The notes under the pieces were generated by a model. It did no database searches and was not told the origin of the DNA. It saw nothing but the letters and a program-made list of their open reading frames with translations. A stretch of DNA of 22,711 nucleotides from positions 1 through 22,711 of the forward strand of contig JAEWJQ010000227.1 in the NCBI GenBank assembly GCA_023386515.1, in the 5' to 3' direction. This DNA comes from Pseudomonadota bacterium. Lineage in GTDB: Bacteria > Pseudomonadota > Alphaproteobacteria > Sphingomonadales > Sphingomonadaceae. A program made the position numbers and the translations under genes. Position 1 is the first letter of the stretch, and every line of letters starts with the position of its first letter. This document shows, piece by piece, positions 1 through 9,815 of this stretch.

Positions 1-345
1 CAGCAAGGCGATCAGCACCGCAGGATAGCTCGCCGACTGCGCCGCGGCGATCAGCCCGCCACAGCCGGCGACCATCACCGTCAGGCCGAGCGCGATGCCG
101 CGCATATAGCCGATCGCCACCAGCCAGGCGGTGATCGGCAGGGCGAACAGCAGATAGCTGCAATGGAAGGCCAGCTGGATCAGCGAGGCGCGGGCATAAT
201 CCAGCCCCATCAGCAGCTTCAGCCGCGGCACCAGCAGGCTGACCAGCGTGACCACGACCCCGCCCATGAAATAGGGGCCGATCGACAGCCTGAACAGGCG
301 GCGCGCGCGTGCGGGATCGGCGGTGGGCAGGGTGCGCGTCACCAC
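1..345 (-). CDS. Sugar MFS transporter, FucP/GluP type (partial, N-terminal 115 residues)
   Basis: Inner-membrane sugar importer of the major facilitator superfamily. The minus-strand frame is open from a GTG at 345 (or the adjacent GTG at 342) to the window edge. AAGG at 353-350 lies 4 nt before the first GTG and 7 nt before the second, which favours 342. The residues are hydrophobic with three visible helices, near 17-38, 53-75 and 80-105. The pattern VPRLK (39-43) then SLIQLAF (54-60) and GYMRGIALGL matches the FucP/GluP order (helix 1, IPHLK, then the LIQ helix 2). The gene starts 41 bp after the GH3 stop on the same strand, so the two are probably co-transcribed, and the transporter would import the sugar released by GH3. 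Odd point: the Asn-Asp pair usual in helix 1 of this family is Val35-Ser36 here. The C-terminal three quarters are not visible, so sugar specificity cannot be told. Confidence 0.82.
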   Translation of the reverse strand, partial: MVTRTLPTADPARARRLFRLSIGPYFMGGVVVTLVSLLVPRLKLLMGLDYARASLIQLAFHCSYLLFALPITAWLVAIGYMRGIALGLTVMVAGCGGLIAAAQSASYPAVLIALL

Positions 346-386
346 CCGACCTTAACCGCTTGTCTTGCCTGCGCAACGGCGCGTCG

Positions 387-2855
<2,469 letters not shown>

Positions 2856-2889
2856 AACCCCTCCCTCTCCGTTCCGGTCGCGCCGGTAT

Positions 2890-2903
2890 TGACACCGTTG
2901 TCG
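2890..2903. promoter_or_regulatory. LacI-type operator candidate, GH3 side
   Basis: The sequence TGACACCGTTGTCG is an imperfect palindrome with a central CG and TGACA/TGTC arms, the form typical of LacI-family operators. It lies 35 bp upstream of the GH3 start codon, just downstream of a minus-strand TTGACA, where bound repressor would block transcription. Twelve of fourteen bases or more, plus flanking ATT and G, are repeated at 3171-3184. No LacI-family gene is in the window. Confidence 0.6.
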
Positions 2904-2924
2904 GAATTGATGATCCTTTGTCAA
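2896..2924 (-). promoter_or_regulatory. Possible GH3 promoter
   Basis: On the minus strand a perfect -35 hexamer TTGACA occupies 2924-2919. With a 17-base spacer the -10 position falls on ACAACG (2901-2896), a poor match that overlaps the palindromic operator. The -35 box is good and the -10 box is weak, so this call rests on the -35 box and on location. Confidence 0.3.
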
Positions 2925-3039
2925 GCGCGGCCGGACCGCGACGGCGATGGGAAGCGGTAAGCCGACCGCCACCACCATGCGGTCGCAGCGCGTCCGGTTC
3001 GTTCGGTTCCCCAACCGGCCGGTGGTGCCGTCCGGTCTC

Positions 3040-3075
3040 ACGGCTGCCGCGTACGGCGCGGCAGCCGTCCTTTTT
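3040..3075 (+). terminator. Intrinsic terminator inside the divergent intergenic region
   Basis: A perfect 12-bp GC-rich stem (ACGGCTGCCGCG at 3040-3051 with its complement at 3057-3068) closes a 5-base loop and is followed by CCTTTTT (3069-3075). The T run is on the plus strand only, so it would end a plus-strand transcript. No annotated gene lies upstream in that direction, as GH3 points away. It could close a small RNA started near 2900, or act as an attenuator or insulator ahead of the receptor promoter at 3170. Confidence 0.65.
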
Positions 3076-3169
3076 CGTGGAACGCGGCCCTGAGCCGCGC
3101 CGCCGCCGCGGCCGAGGTTCTTGCGAAAACGCGCTTGCGAGGTCGCGACGACCGTCAGCATGACTGCCA

Positions 3170-3197
3170 TTGACATCGTTGTCGGGTCCGGTAGAAC
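3170..3197 (+). promoter_or_regulatory. Promoter of the TonB receptor gene
   Basis: A perfect -35 TTGACA (3170-3175), a 16-base spacer and the -10-like TAGAAC (3192-3197) are seen. Transcription would start near 3204, leaving a leader of about 64 nt before the ATG at 3268. The LacI-like operator at 3171-3184 sits on the -35 box and spacer, a position suited to repression. Confidence 0.5.
3171..3184. promoter_or_regulatory. LacI-type operator candidate, receptor side
   Basis: TGACATCGTTGTCG differs from the copy at 2890-2903 by a single base (T for C at position 6), and the shared match extends to ATTGACAyCGTTGTCGG. The two centres are 281 bp apart, one beside each divergent gene, which argues for a shared repressor and perhaps DNA looping. 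This copy overlaps the -35 box of the receptor promoter. Confidence 0.62.
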
Positions 3198-3267
3198 CAC
3201 ATCATGGCGAGGTGACATCGCCAGGTTCAGGTTGGCCGGCCTTCCGCCGGCAGTGGAGGAGGATGAT

Positions 3268-6200
3268 ATGAGGGGGATCGATCTCGCCCGCGTGCTGGCG
3301 CGTTCCGCGTCGACGCTGGCCCTGGCCGGCGCCATGGCGATGCCGGTGGCGGCCCTGGCGCAGACCGCGCCGGCGGCAGATCCGCAGGCTGGCACGCCGC
3401 AGGCCGATACGGCACGCGGCGCACCGGTCACCGAAGGCGGCGCGACTGCGACCAATCCCGTACCCGACACGCAGGCGGGCGACGACATCGTCGTCACCGG
3501 CGTCCGCGCCTCGCTGGAGCGGTCGATCGCGATCAAGCGCGATTCCAGCGGCATCGTCGATGCGATCAGCGCCGAGGATATCGGCAAATTCCCCAACACC
3601 AACCTCGCCGAATCGCTGCAGCGGATCACCGGCGTGTCGATCGACCGGGTCAACGGCGAGGGCTCGACCGTCACGGTCCGCGGCTTCGGCGCGCAATACA
3701 ATCTCGTCACGCTCAACGGTCGCCAGCTGGCGACATCGGACATCGTCGCGGTCGGCGGCGATCAGGGTGGCGACGGTGCGGGCGGCTTCGGGCGCTCGTT
3801 CGATTTCGCCAATCTCGCCTCCGAAGGCGTGAAGACGCTGGAGGTCTACAAGACCGGTCGTGCCGCGGTGCCGTCGGGCGGCATCGGCGCGACCGTCAAC
3901 ATCGTCAGCCCCCGCCCGCTCGACGCGCGGCAGAGCGGGCTGACCGGCTCGATCGGCGCCAAGGCGAGCTATGACAACGGTGCCGACGCCTGCATCAGCT
4001 GCGGCAGTCACGTGACGCCGGAAGTGTCGGGTGTCGCGAGCTGGAGCGATCCCGAGCAGAAGTTCGGCGTGTCGCTGTTCGGCAGCTACCAGAAGCGCAA
4101 CTACAGCTATGCCAGCCAGGCCAACGACGATTGGAATATCCGGACGCTGTCGGATTTCCTCAATCCCGCCAACGGTTTCGTGAACCAGTCGACCAAGATC
4201 AACAATGCGCCGGCGAACGGCAGCACCCTGGTTTCGGTGCCCAACGACAGCCGCTACCATTTTTCCGAGGCGAGCCGCGAGCGGCTCAATGGCCAGGGGA
4301 TCATCCAGTTCAGGCCGGTCGACAATCTGACCATCACCGCCGACGCGCTCTACGCGCAGCTGCGCGAATCCGAGCGCCGCTCGACCCAGTCCAACTGGTT
4401 CAACCGGCCGTTCGACGAGGTGACCTTCGACAGCGCCGCCGACGGCATCGCGACGACGCGCTACCTGCACGAGACGATCAACGGCGTGAAGGACGAGGCG
4501 TTCGAACAGGCCTATCGCGCGCAGAAGAACCGCCTGTACGACTTCGGCGGCAACATCGCCTGGCAGGTGACCGACCGGTTCAAGCTCGCCCTCGACGGAC
4601 ATATCGGCAAGGCGGAGAGCCTGCCCGACAATCCGAACGGCCAGACGTCGACCACGGTGGCGTTCAACGCGCCGGTGGTCACCGCCCATTCGGTGGACTG
4701 GGGCACCGACGGCTTCCCGCGCCAGACGCTGTCGATCAACGACGGCACGCGCAGCGTGACGCCGACGGGCCAGTCCTTCATCAAGGGCAACAATAACGGG
4801 ATCATCGACGTCGGCGACCTGTCGGGCGCGGTGCAGCGCCAGTTCGCCTCCACGCAGACGCAGCGGATCAAGGAACTGCGGCTCGATGGCGGCTACGATC
4901 TGGGCGGCGGCAGCCGCTTCGACTTCGGCGGCGACTATCGCGAGACGGACACCCGCCAGACGCAGTACAATACGCGGCAGGTGCTCGGCGACTGGGGCAA
5001 TTCGCTGCCGCCGGAGATCGCCACGGTCGCACCGGGCCAGGTCTTCCAGTTCTGCACCGTCTGCCAGTTCACCCACAACAGCCCGAACCCGGACGCCAAC
5101 ACCAAGATCGCCTTCCGCACCGAGGATGCGACCAAGCTCTACAACTCGCTGTACAATTACTACATAGGCATCACCAACGACGGGGTGAATCACCAGAACA
5201 ACCTCGACGCGAACAACGACAATCGCGTCCAGGAAAAGATCTGGGCGGTCTATGGCCAGGTCACCTGGAACGGCCAGCTCGGCAACATGAACGCGCAATT
5301 GGTCGCCGGGGCGCGGTTCGAAAGCACCCGCGTCAACGCGACCTCGCTGCAGCCGATCCCGCTGGCGATCGTGTGGCAGGCGGACAACGACTTTACGATC
5401 CTCAACTCGACCGATCGTCAGGCGGTGACGTCGAAGGGGCGCTACAACAATCTGCTGCCGGCGATGGACTTTTCGGTCGACCTGACGCGGACGTTGAAGG
5501 GACGCCTGTCGTACAGCAAGACGATCGCGCGCGCGCCCTATGGCAGCCTGTTCGCGTCCAGCGGCGTCAGCCAGGCACCGCCGCGGCCGACCGCGATCGG
5601 CGGCGTCGCCACCGGCTATGCCAACAACACTGATCTCGATCCGCTGAATTCGGACAATTTCGACGTGTCGCTGGAATGGTATCCGCGCAAGGACGTCTAT
5701 CTCTCGCTCGGCTTCTTTGACAAGCGGGTGAAGAACTTCATCGGCAACACGCTGGTCAATCGCCAGCTGTTCGGCCTGCGCGACCCGACCTCGGGTCAGG
5801 CGGGGACGCGATCGGGGACGGCGAAGACGCAGCTGACCAACACGTTCGCGGCGGACATCACCGACGTCAATCTGTTCACCTATACCGCGCTGCTGCAGCA
5901 GAACAGCGGCAACGTCGCCGCCGCCAATGCGCAGTTCGCCGCCCATTACAACGCGCAGACGCGATCCCTCGATCAGGGCTTCGTCGACCAGACGCTGGCC
6001 GCTGTCGACATTACCGCGGATGCCAACGATCCCTTGTTCAATTTCTCGGTCAACACGCCGATCAACAACAAGGAAGCGGAGATCTACGGCTTCGAGATTG
6101 CGGGCCAGTATTTCCTCGGCGACACCGGCTTCGGCGTCGCGGCGAGCTATACCCTGGTGCGCGGCAATGTCGGCATCGACACGGCGGCCGATCCGAACGT

Positions 6201-6534
6201 CGACCAGTTCGCCCTGGTCGGCCTGTCGGACACGGCGAACGCGACGCTGATCTACGACAAATATGGCCTGTCGGCACGGCTGGCGTACAATTGGCGGGCG
6301 AAGTTCCTCAGCCAGTTGAACCGTGACACCTACCACAATCCGGTGTTCACCGCGCCGTACAGCCAGCTCGACCTCAACATCAGCTACGATGTCACGCCGC
6401 ATCTCGCCGTGACCTTCGAAGGTATCAACCTGCTGGAGGAGGGCGTGCGGACCTACGGCCGGGACTATATCAACACCTGGTACCAGACGGAGGGTACCGC
6501 CCGCTACCTGGTCGGCGCGCGGCTGCGCTTCTGA
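3268..6534 (+). CDS. TonB-dependent receptor, Xanthomonas/Caulobacter type (TIGR01782-like)
   Basis: Outer-membrane active importer, 1088 residues, powered by TonB-ExbBD. The ATG at 3268 was chosen because GGAGGAGG (3255-3262) precedes it and a signal peptide follows directly (residues 1-32, ending ALAQ). A low-complexity Ala/Pro/Thr linker (33-70) leads to the TonB box DIVVTGV (73-79). The plug domain spans about 82-215 (IGKFPNTNLAESLQRI, VTVRGFGAQYN, GGIGATVNI) and the 22-strand barrel about 225-1088, ending in the canonical aromatic terminus ARLRF. Length and plug wording fit the large carbohydrate-type receptors of this family. The protein has only four cysteines, as CISC (242-245) and CTVC (596-599). 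The ligand is unknown. Divergence from GH3 under matching operators suggests a glucoside-type oligosaccharide, while the SapC-cupin-halogenase genes downstream suggest a role shared with those enzymes. Confidence 0.93.
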   Translation: MRGIDLARVLARSASTLALAGAMAMPVAALAQTAPAADPQAGTPQADTARGAPVTEGGATATNPVPDTQAGDDIVVTGVRASLERSIAIKRDSSGIVDAISAEDIGKFPNTNLAESLQRITGVSIDRVNGEGSTVTVRGFGAQYNLVTLNGRQLATSDIVAVGGDQGGDGAGGFGRSFDFANLASEGVKTLEVYKTGRAAVPSGGIGATVNIVSPRPLDARQSGLTGSIGAKASYDNGADACISCGSHVTPEVSGVASWSDPEQKFGVSLFGSYQKRNYSYASQANDDWNIRTLSDFLNPANGFVNQSTKINNAPANGSTLVSVPNDSRYHFSEASRERLNGQGIIQFRPVDNLTITADALYAQLRESERRSTQSNWFNRPFDEVTFDSAADGIATTRYLHETINGVKDEAFEQAYRAQKNRLYDFGGNIAWQVTDRFKLALDGHIGKAESLPDNPNGQTSTTVAFNAPVVTAHSVDWGTDGFPRQTLSINDGTRSVTPTGQSFIKGNNNGIIDVGDLSGAVQRQFASTQTQRIKELRLDGGYDLGGGSRFDFGGDYRETDTRQTQYNTRQVLGDWGNSLPPEIATVAPGQVFQFCTVCQFTHNSPNPDANTKIAFRTEDATKLYNSLYNYYIGITNDGVNHQNNLDANNDNRVQEKIWAVYGQVTWNGQLGNMNAQLVAGARFESTRVNATSLQPIPLAIVWQADNDFTILNSTDRQAVTSKGRYNNLLPAMDFSVDLTRTLKGRLSYSKTIARAPYGSLFASSGVSQAPPRPTAIGGVATGYANNTDLDPLNSDNFDVSLEWYPRKDVYLSLGFFDKRVKNFIGNTLVNRQLFGLRDPTSGQAGTRSGTAKTQLTNTFAADITDVNLFTYTALLQQNSGNVAAANAQFAAHYNAQTRSLDQGFVDQTLAAVDITADANDPLFNFSVNTPINNKEAEIYGFEIAGQYFLGDTGFGVAASYTLVRGNVGIDTAADPNVDQFALVGLSDTANATLIYDKYGLSARLAYNWRAKFLSQLNRDTYHNPVFTAPYSQLDLNISYDVTPHLAVTFEGINLLEEGVRTYGRDYINTWYQTEGTARYLVGARLRF

Positions 6535-6540
6535 TCGCGA

Positions 6541-6574
6541 GGGGAAGGCCGGGCCGTACGGCGCGGCCTTCCCC
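6541..6574 (+). terminator. Hairpin after the TonB receptor gene
   Basis: GGGGAAGGCC (6541-6550) pairs perfectly with GGCCTTCCCC (6565-6574), beginning 6 bp after the receptor stop. There is no following T run, so this may be a factor-dependent terminator, an attenuator, or an mRNA 3'-end stabiliser that lowers expression of the downstream enzyme genes relative to the receptor. Confidence 0.5.
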
Positions 6575-6602
6575 CGTGACGTTCTTACGGTATGTTGCTG
6601 AT

Positions 6603-7313
6603 ATGACGGCCTCCACGCCCCAGCCGCTCAACAATGTCGATCATGCGGGGCTGCGCGTGCGGCTGGAACGCGGCGCCGGCTTCGGCGATGCGGTCAATCA
6701 AGTCGCGGTGTTCGCCACCGAATTCGAGGATGTCGCCCGCGAATATCCGATCGTGTTCCGCGCCAGGGCGGATGGCGGCTATGACGCGGTCGCGCTGCTC
6801 GGCTTCGCGCGCGACCAGAACCTGTTCCTCGACGGCGATCGCTGGGACGCGCATTATATCCCGGCCCTGCTGCAGCGGGGACCCTTTTCGATCGGCGTGC
6901 CGACCGACGGCGGCGCGCCGACGATCCATATCGACGCCGCTCATCCGCGGGTCAGTACCGCGGAAGGCGCGCCGATCTTCCTGCCGCACGGCGGCCAGGC
7001 GCCGCTGCTCGATCGGATCGGCGGCGTGTTGCGGCGGATCTATGCCGGGACGCAGATCGCGCCGCATCTGTCCGCGGCCTTGCTGCGCCACGCGCTGCTC
7101 GAACCGGTCGAACTCCAGGTCGAGACCGCCAGCGGCGCCTCGTTCCGCGTGCCCGACTGCCATGTCGTCGCGGACGCCCGGCTGGCGGCGCTGGATGCCA
7201 CCGCCCTCGCTGCGCTGCACCGCGACGATTTCCTGCGACCGGCAATCTGGGCGGCCTCGTCGCTCGGCACATTGCCATGGCTCGCCGAACGCGCGGTGCG
7301 CCGTGGCGCGTGA
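6603..7313 (+). CDS. SapC family protein
   Basis: 236 residues, matching the usual length of the SapC family (named from S-layer secretion genes, molecular role unresolved). Recognisable features are the N-terminal PLNNVDHAGLRV, then AVFATEF, the YPIVF segment, and ALLGFARDQNLFLDGDRW followed by YIPALLQRGPF. No signal peptide or membrane helix is evident, so it is probably cytoplasmic. The ATG at 6603 is preferred over a GTG at 6576 because the latter falls next to the hairpin stem. No clear ribosome site precedes the ATG, and TATGTT at 6591-6596 could be a -10 box giving a leaderless message. It follows the TonB receptor by 68 bp and overlaps the cupin gene by 11 bp. SapC proteins beside TonB receptors and flavin halogenases are a recurrent arrangement in related bacteria, hinting at a joint pathway. 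Confidence 0.85.
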   Translation: MTASTPQPLNNVDHAGLRVRLERGAGFGDAVNQVAVFATEFEDVAREYPIVFRARADGGYDAVALLGFARDQNLFLDGDRWDAHYIPALLQRGPFSIGVPTDGGAPTIHIDAAHPRVSTAEGAPIFLPHGGQAPLLDRIGGVLRRIYAGTQIAPHLSAALLRHALLEPVELQVETASGASFRVPDCHVVADARLAALDATALAALHRDDFLRPAIWAASSLGTLPWLAERAVRRGA

Positions 7314-8352
7314 CGATGCGCCGCCGTTGCGCGTGACCCGCCGCACCCGCGAGATCGACGGACGTGGCGTGGCGCCCGATCTGGCGGCGATCGTCGAGGC
7401 CGGCGTGCCGACGATCCTGCGGGGCGCGGTGGCGCACTGGCCGCTCGTCGCCGCCGGACGTGACGGCCCCGAAGCGGTGGCCAGCTATCTTGCCCGCTTC
7501 GATGCCGGGCGACCGCTCGTTGCCTATCTGGGCGACCCGGCGATCCGCGGACGCTTCCATTACGATAGCGCCGGCACGGGCATGAACTTCCGCACCGAGC
7601 GCCTGCCGCTGCCGATGGTCATGGCGCGGCTGGCGGAGGGGCGGCAGCGCGACGACGGCGCGGCGCTCTACGTCGGTTCGACCGACCTCGACCATTTCTT
7701 TCCCGGCCTGCGCCACGACAATTCGCTCGCCCCCGCCGACGGTCTCTTTGCCGCCCATCCGCCGCTCGCCAGCATCTGGATCGGCAACCGCACCGTCGCC
7801 GCCGCGCATCACGACATGTCGGACAATGCCGCCGCTTGCGCCGTCGGCCATCGCCGCTTCACGCTCTTCCCGCCCGAGCAGATCGCCAACCTCTATCCCG
7901 GACCGCTCGAACCGACGCCGGGTGGCCAGGCGGTCACGATGGTCGATTTTGCCGCTCCCGATCTCGATCTTTACCCGCGGTTCGCGGAGGCGGTGGCGGC
8001 GGGGCAGATCGCCGAGCTCGAACCGGGCGACCTGCTCGTCTACCCGGCCCTGTGGTGGCATCAAGTCGAGGCGCTGGACTCGTTCAACGTGCTGGTCAAC
8101 TTCTGGTGGAACCGGGTACCCGACCATAACGACACGCCGATGACGACGTTGCTGCACGCCTTGCTGTCGCTGCGCGACCGGCCGGCGCATGAGAAGCGGG
8201 GCTGGCGCGCGCTGTTCGACTATTACGTCTTCGGCCCGGCCGATGCCGCCGGCGCGCATCTGCCGCCGGCGATGCGGGGGCCGCTTGGCCCGATCGACGC
8301 CGATCTCGCCCGTCGCCTGCGTGGCGCGGTCGCCCACCGGCTCAACCGATGA
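7303..8352 (+). CDS. JmjC-like cupin (cupin_8), probable Fe(II)/2-oxoglutarate oxygenase
   Basis: 349 residues from a GTG at 7303 that overlaps the end of the SapC gene by 11 bp. No in-frame ATG lies nearby. The N-terminal segment IVEAGVPTILRGAVAHWPLV (30-49) is the standard opening of cupin_8/JmjC proteins related to FIH and tRNA-wybutosine hydroxylases. The HxD iron motif is seen at His169-His170-Asp171 (AAHHDMSDN), with the distal His253 in ALWWHQVEAL; together they form a complete 2-His-1-carboxylate facial triad. The family hydroxylates or demethylates protein or small-molecule substrates using 2-oxoglutarate and oxygen. The substrate here is unknown. No signal peptide is seen, so it is cytoplasmic. 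Translation is coupled to the halogenase through an ATGA overlap, which implies the two enzymes act together. Such genes are often annotated as 'cupin-like domain' or 'Pass1-related'. Confidence 0.88.
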   Translation: MARDDAPPLRVTRRTREIDGRGVAPDLAAIVEAGVPTILRGAVAHWPLVAAGRDGPEAVASYLARFDAGRPLVAYLGDPAIRGRFHYDSAGTGMNFRTERLPLPMVMARLAEGRQRDDGAALYVGSTDLDHFFPGLRHDNSLAPADGLFAAHPPLASIWIGNRTVAAAHHDMSDNAAACAVGHRRFTLFPPEQIANLYPGPLEPTPGGQAVTMVDFAAPDLDLYPRFAEAVAAGQIAELEPGDLLVYPALWWHQVEALDSFNVLVNFWWNRVPDHNDTPMTTLLHALLSLRDRPAHEKRGWRALFDYYVFGPADAAGAHLPPAMRGPLGPIDADLARRLRGAVAHRLNR

Positions 8353-9815
8353 GACAGGTGCGACGCGTCGTCATCGCGGGTGGCGGTACTGCCGGCTGGC
8401 TCGCCGCGGCGGCGCTGGCCCGCCAGCTGTCGCCGCTGATCGAGGTGGTGCTGGTCGAATCGGACGCGATCGGCACCGTCGGCGTTGGCGAATCGACCAT
8501 CCCGACGATCCGCACCTTCCACGACTTCATCGGCGTCGACGAGGACGCCTTCGTCCGCGCGACGGGGGCGACGTTCAAGCTTGGCATCAGCTTCGAACAT
8601 TGGCTGCGCGATGGCACGCGCTACTTCCACGCCTTCGGTTCGGTCGGCCGGTCGATGTTCGTCGCCGACTTCCAGCATTTCTGGCTGGAGGCGCGGCGAC
8701 AGGATTTCGGCGGCGCCTATGGCGACTATTCGGCGGAATCGCGCGCGGCGGCGGAGGGGCGCTTCTCGACCGATCCAGCCGCCGGCCTCGCCTATGCCTA
8801 CCATCTCGATGCCACCGCCTATGCCGCCTTTCTGCGCGGCCATGCCGAGGCGGCGGGTGCCAGCCGCATCGAAGGGCGTATCATCGCCGTCGATCGGGAT
8901 GGGGAGACGGGCGATCTGCGTGCCCTGCGGCTCGCCTCCGGCGAGGTGGTCGACGGCGACTTCTTCGTCGACTGCACCGGCTTCCGCGCGCTGCTGATCG
9001 AGGACGCGCTGACGACCGGCTATGACGATTGGAGCCACTGGCTGCCGACCGACACCGCGCTGGCGGTGCAGACGGACAGCGTCGGGCCGCCGATGCCCTA
9101 TACCCGCGCGATCGCGCACCGTGCGGGCTGGCGCTGGCGCATCCCGTTGCAGCATCGGGTCGGCAACGGCATCGTCTTTTCCAGCCGCGACATGACGGAG
9201 GAGGAAGCGCGCGCGTCCCTGCTCGACGGGATCGAGGGCACGCCCTTATTTGATCCACGACCGATCCGCTTCACCACCGGCATGCGGACGCGTGCCTGGC
9301 ACCGCAACTGTCTGGCGCTCGGACTGGCGGGCGGGTTCATCGAGCCGCTCGAATCGACCAGCATCCATCTGGTCATGATCGCGGTGACGCGTTTCGTGCA
9401 GAGCTTCCCCTTCGCCGGCGACGACGGCGCGCTCGCCGATCGCTTCAACGCGCGCACGCGGGCGGAGTGGGAGCATGTCCGCGACTTCGTCATCCTTCAC
9501 TATCATCTGAACGACCGGGCGGAGCCGTTCTGGCGCCGGATGGCGGCGATGGATGTGCCGGACACGCTGGCGACGCGGATCGCGCTGTTCCGCGAACAGG
9601 CGGTGGCGTTCCAGGACCAGGATCAGATCTTCCGCGTCGATTCCTGGGTGCAGGTGATGCTCGGTCAGGGGCTGGAACCGCGCGATTACCACCATCTTGC
9701 ACGGATGCTGCCGGCGCGGGACCTGCAACATGCGCTCGGCGGGCTCGACGCCGGCATCCGCCACCGCTTGCAGACCGTGCCGAGCCATGCCGACTTCCTG
9801 CGCCGGTTCGGCTAA
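8349..9815 (+). CDS. Flavin-dependent halogenase (tryptophan halogenase family)
   Basis: 488 residues, starting at an ATG that overlaps the cupin stop (ATGA). FAD-binding GGGTAGW is at 11-17 and VGVGEST at 45-51. The lysine predicted to form the chloramine or guide HOCl is Lys77 (ATFKLGI), the halogenase signature WxWxIP is present as WRWRIP (261-266), and the catalytic glutamate lies in the IEPLESTS segment (331-338). All active-site signatures are therefore intact. The family uses FADH2, oxygen and halide to chlorinate or brominate electron-rich aromatic rings. Named relatives found in similar receptor-linked clusters include BrvH of Brevundimonas, which brominates free indole in vitro but has no known natural substrate. 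No flavin reductase is encoded nearby, so FADH2 must come from elsewhere. Free tryptophan as substrate is not supported by context. The partner genes SapC and cupin suggest a larger or peptide-linked substrate, which is inference. Confidence 0.9.
   Translation: MRQVRRVVIAGGGTAGWLAAAALARQLSPLIEVVLVESDAIGTVGVGESTIPTIRTFHDFIGVDEDAFVRATGATFKLGISFEHWLRDGTRYFHAFGSVGRSMFVADFQHFWLEARRQDFGGAYGDYSAESRAAAEGRFSTDPAAGLAYAYHLDATAYAAFLRGHAEAAGASRIEGRIIAVDRDGETGDLRALRLASGEVVDGDFFVDCTGFRALLIEDALTTGYDDWSHWLPTDTALAVQTDSVGPPMPYTRAIAHRAGWRWRIPLQHRVGNGIVFSSRDMTEEEARASLLDGIEGTPLFDPRPIRFTTGMRTRAWHRNCLALGLAGGFIEPLESTSIHLVMIAVTRFVQSFPFAGDDGALADRFNARTRAEWEHVRDFVILHYHLNDRAEPFWRRMAAMDVPDTLATRIALFREQAVAFQDQDQIFRVDSWVQVMLGQGLEPRDYHHLARMLPARDLQHALGGLDAGIRHRLQTVPSHADFLRRFG

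Larger units (their letters stand above)
2856..3267. other. 412-bp divergent regulatory region between GH3 and TonB receptor genes
   Basis: There is no convincing gene in this stretch. It contains a palindromic operator near each flanking gene, a good plus-strand promoter for the receptor, a weaker minus-strand promoter for GH3, and a plus-strand terminator hairpin at 3040-3075. It also holds a short perfect palindrome (ACCGGCCGGT at 3013-3022). A GCCGGC/GCCGGC hairpin (3235-3251) ends three bases before the receptor's GGAGGAGG ribosome site (3255-3262) and could affect its translation. The direct repeat CTTGCGA occurs at 3120-3126 and 3134-3140, with no function that I recognise. Confidence 0.7.

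Noticed and set aside
3013..3022. ACCGGCCGGT palindrome as an operator
   Set aside because: A 10-bp GC-only palindrome is expected by chance at this base composition and is not repeated at another promoter in the window.
3121..3267. Earlier start of the TonB receptor at 3121
   Set aside because: It would place the promoter and operator inside the gene and put 49 residues before the signal peptide. GGAGGAGG precedes 3268.
2856..3743. N-terminal extension of GH3 upstream of 2855
   Set aside because: It would cross the promoter region and the start of the TonB receptor. The ATG at 2855 has a strong ribosome site and an immediate signal peptide.
3202..6402. 1066-codon antisense frame over the first TonB receptor
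   Set aside because: Composition is Arg/Asp/Val/Ala repeats with no domain, signal or ribosome site. It arises because strong G/C third-position bias in the receptor gene removes stops from the opposite frame.
6952..8337. 461-codon antisense frame over the cupin gene
   Set aside because: Runs antisense to the JmjC-like cupin gene and ends as Arg-rich low-complexity sequence, with no motif of its own.
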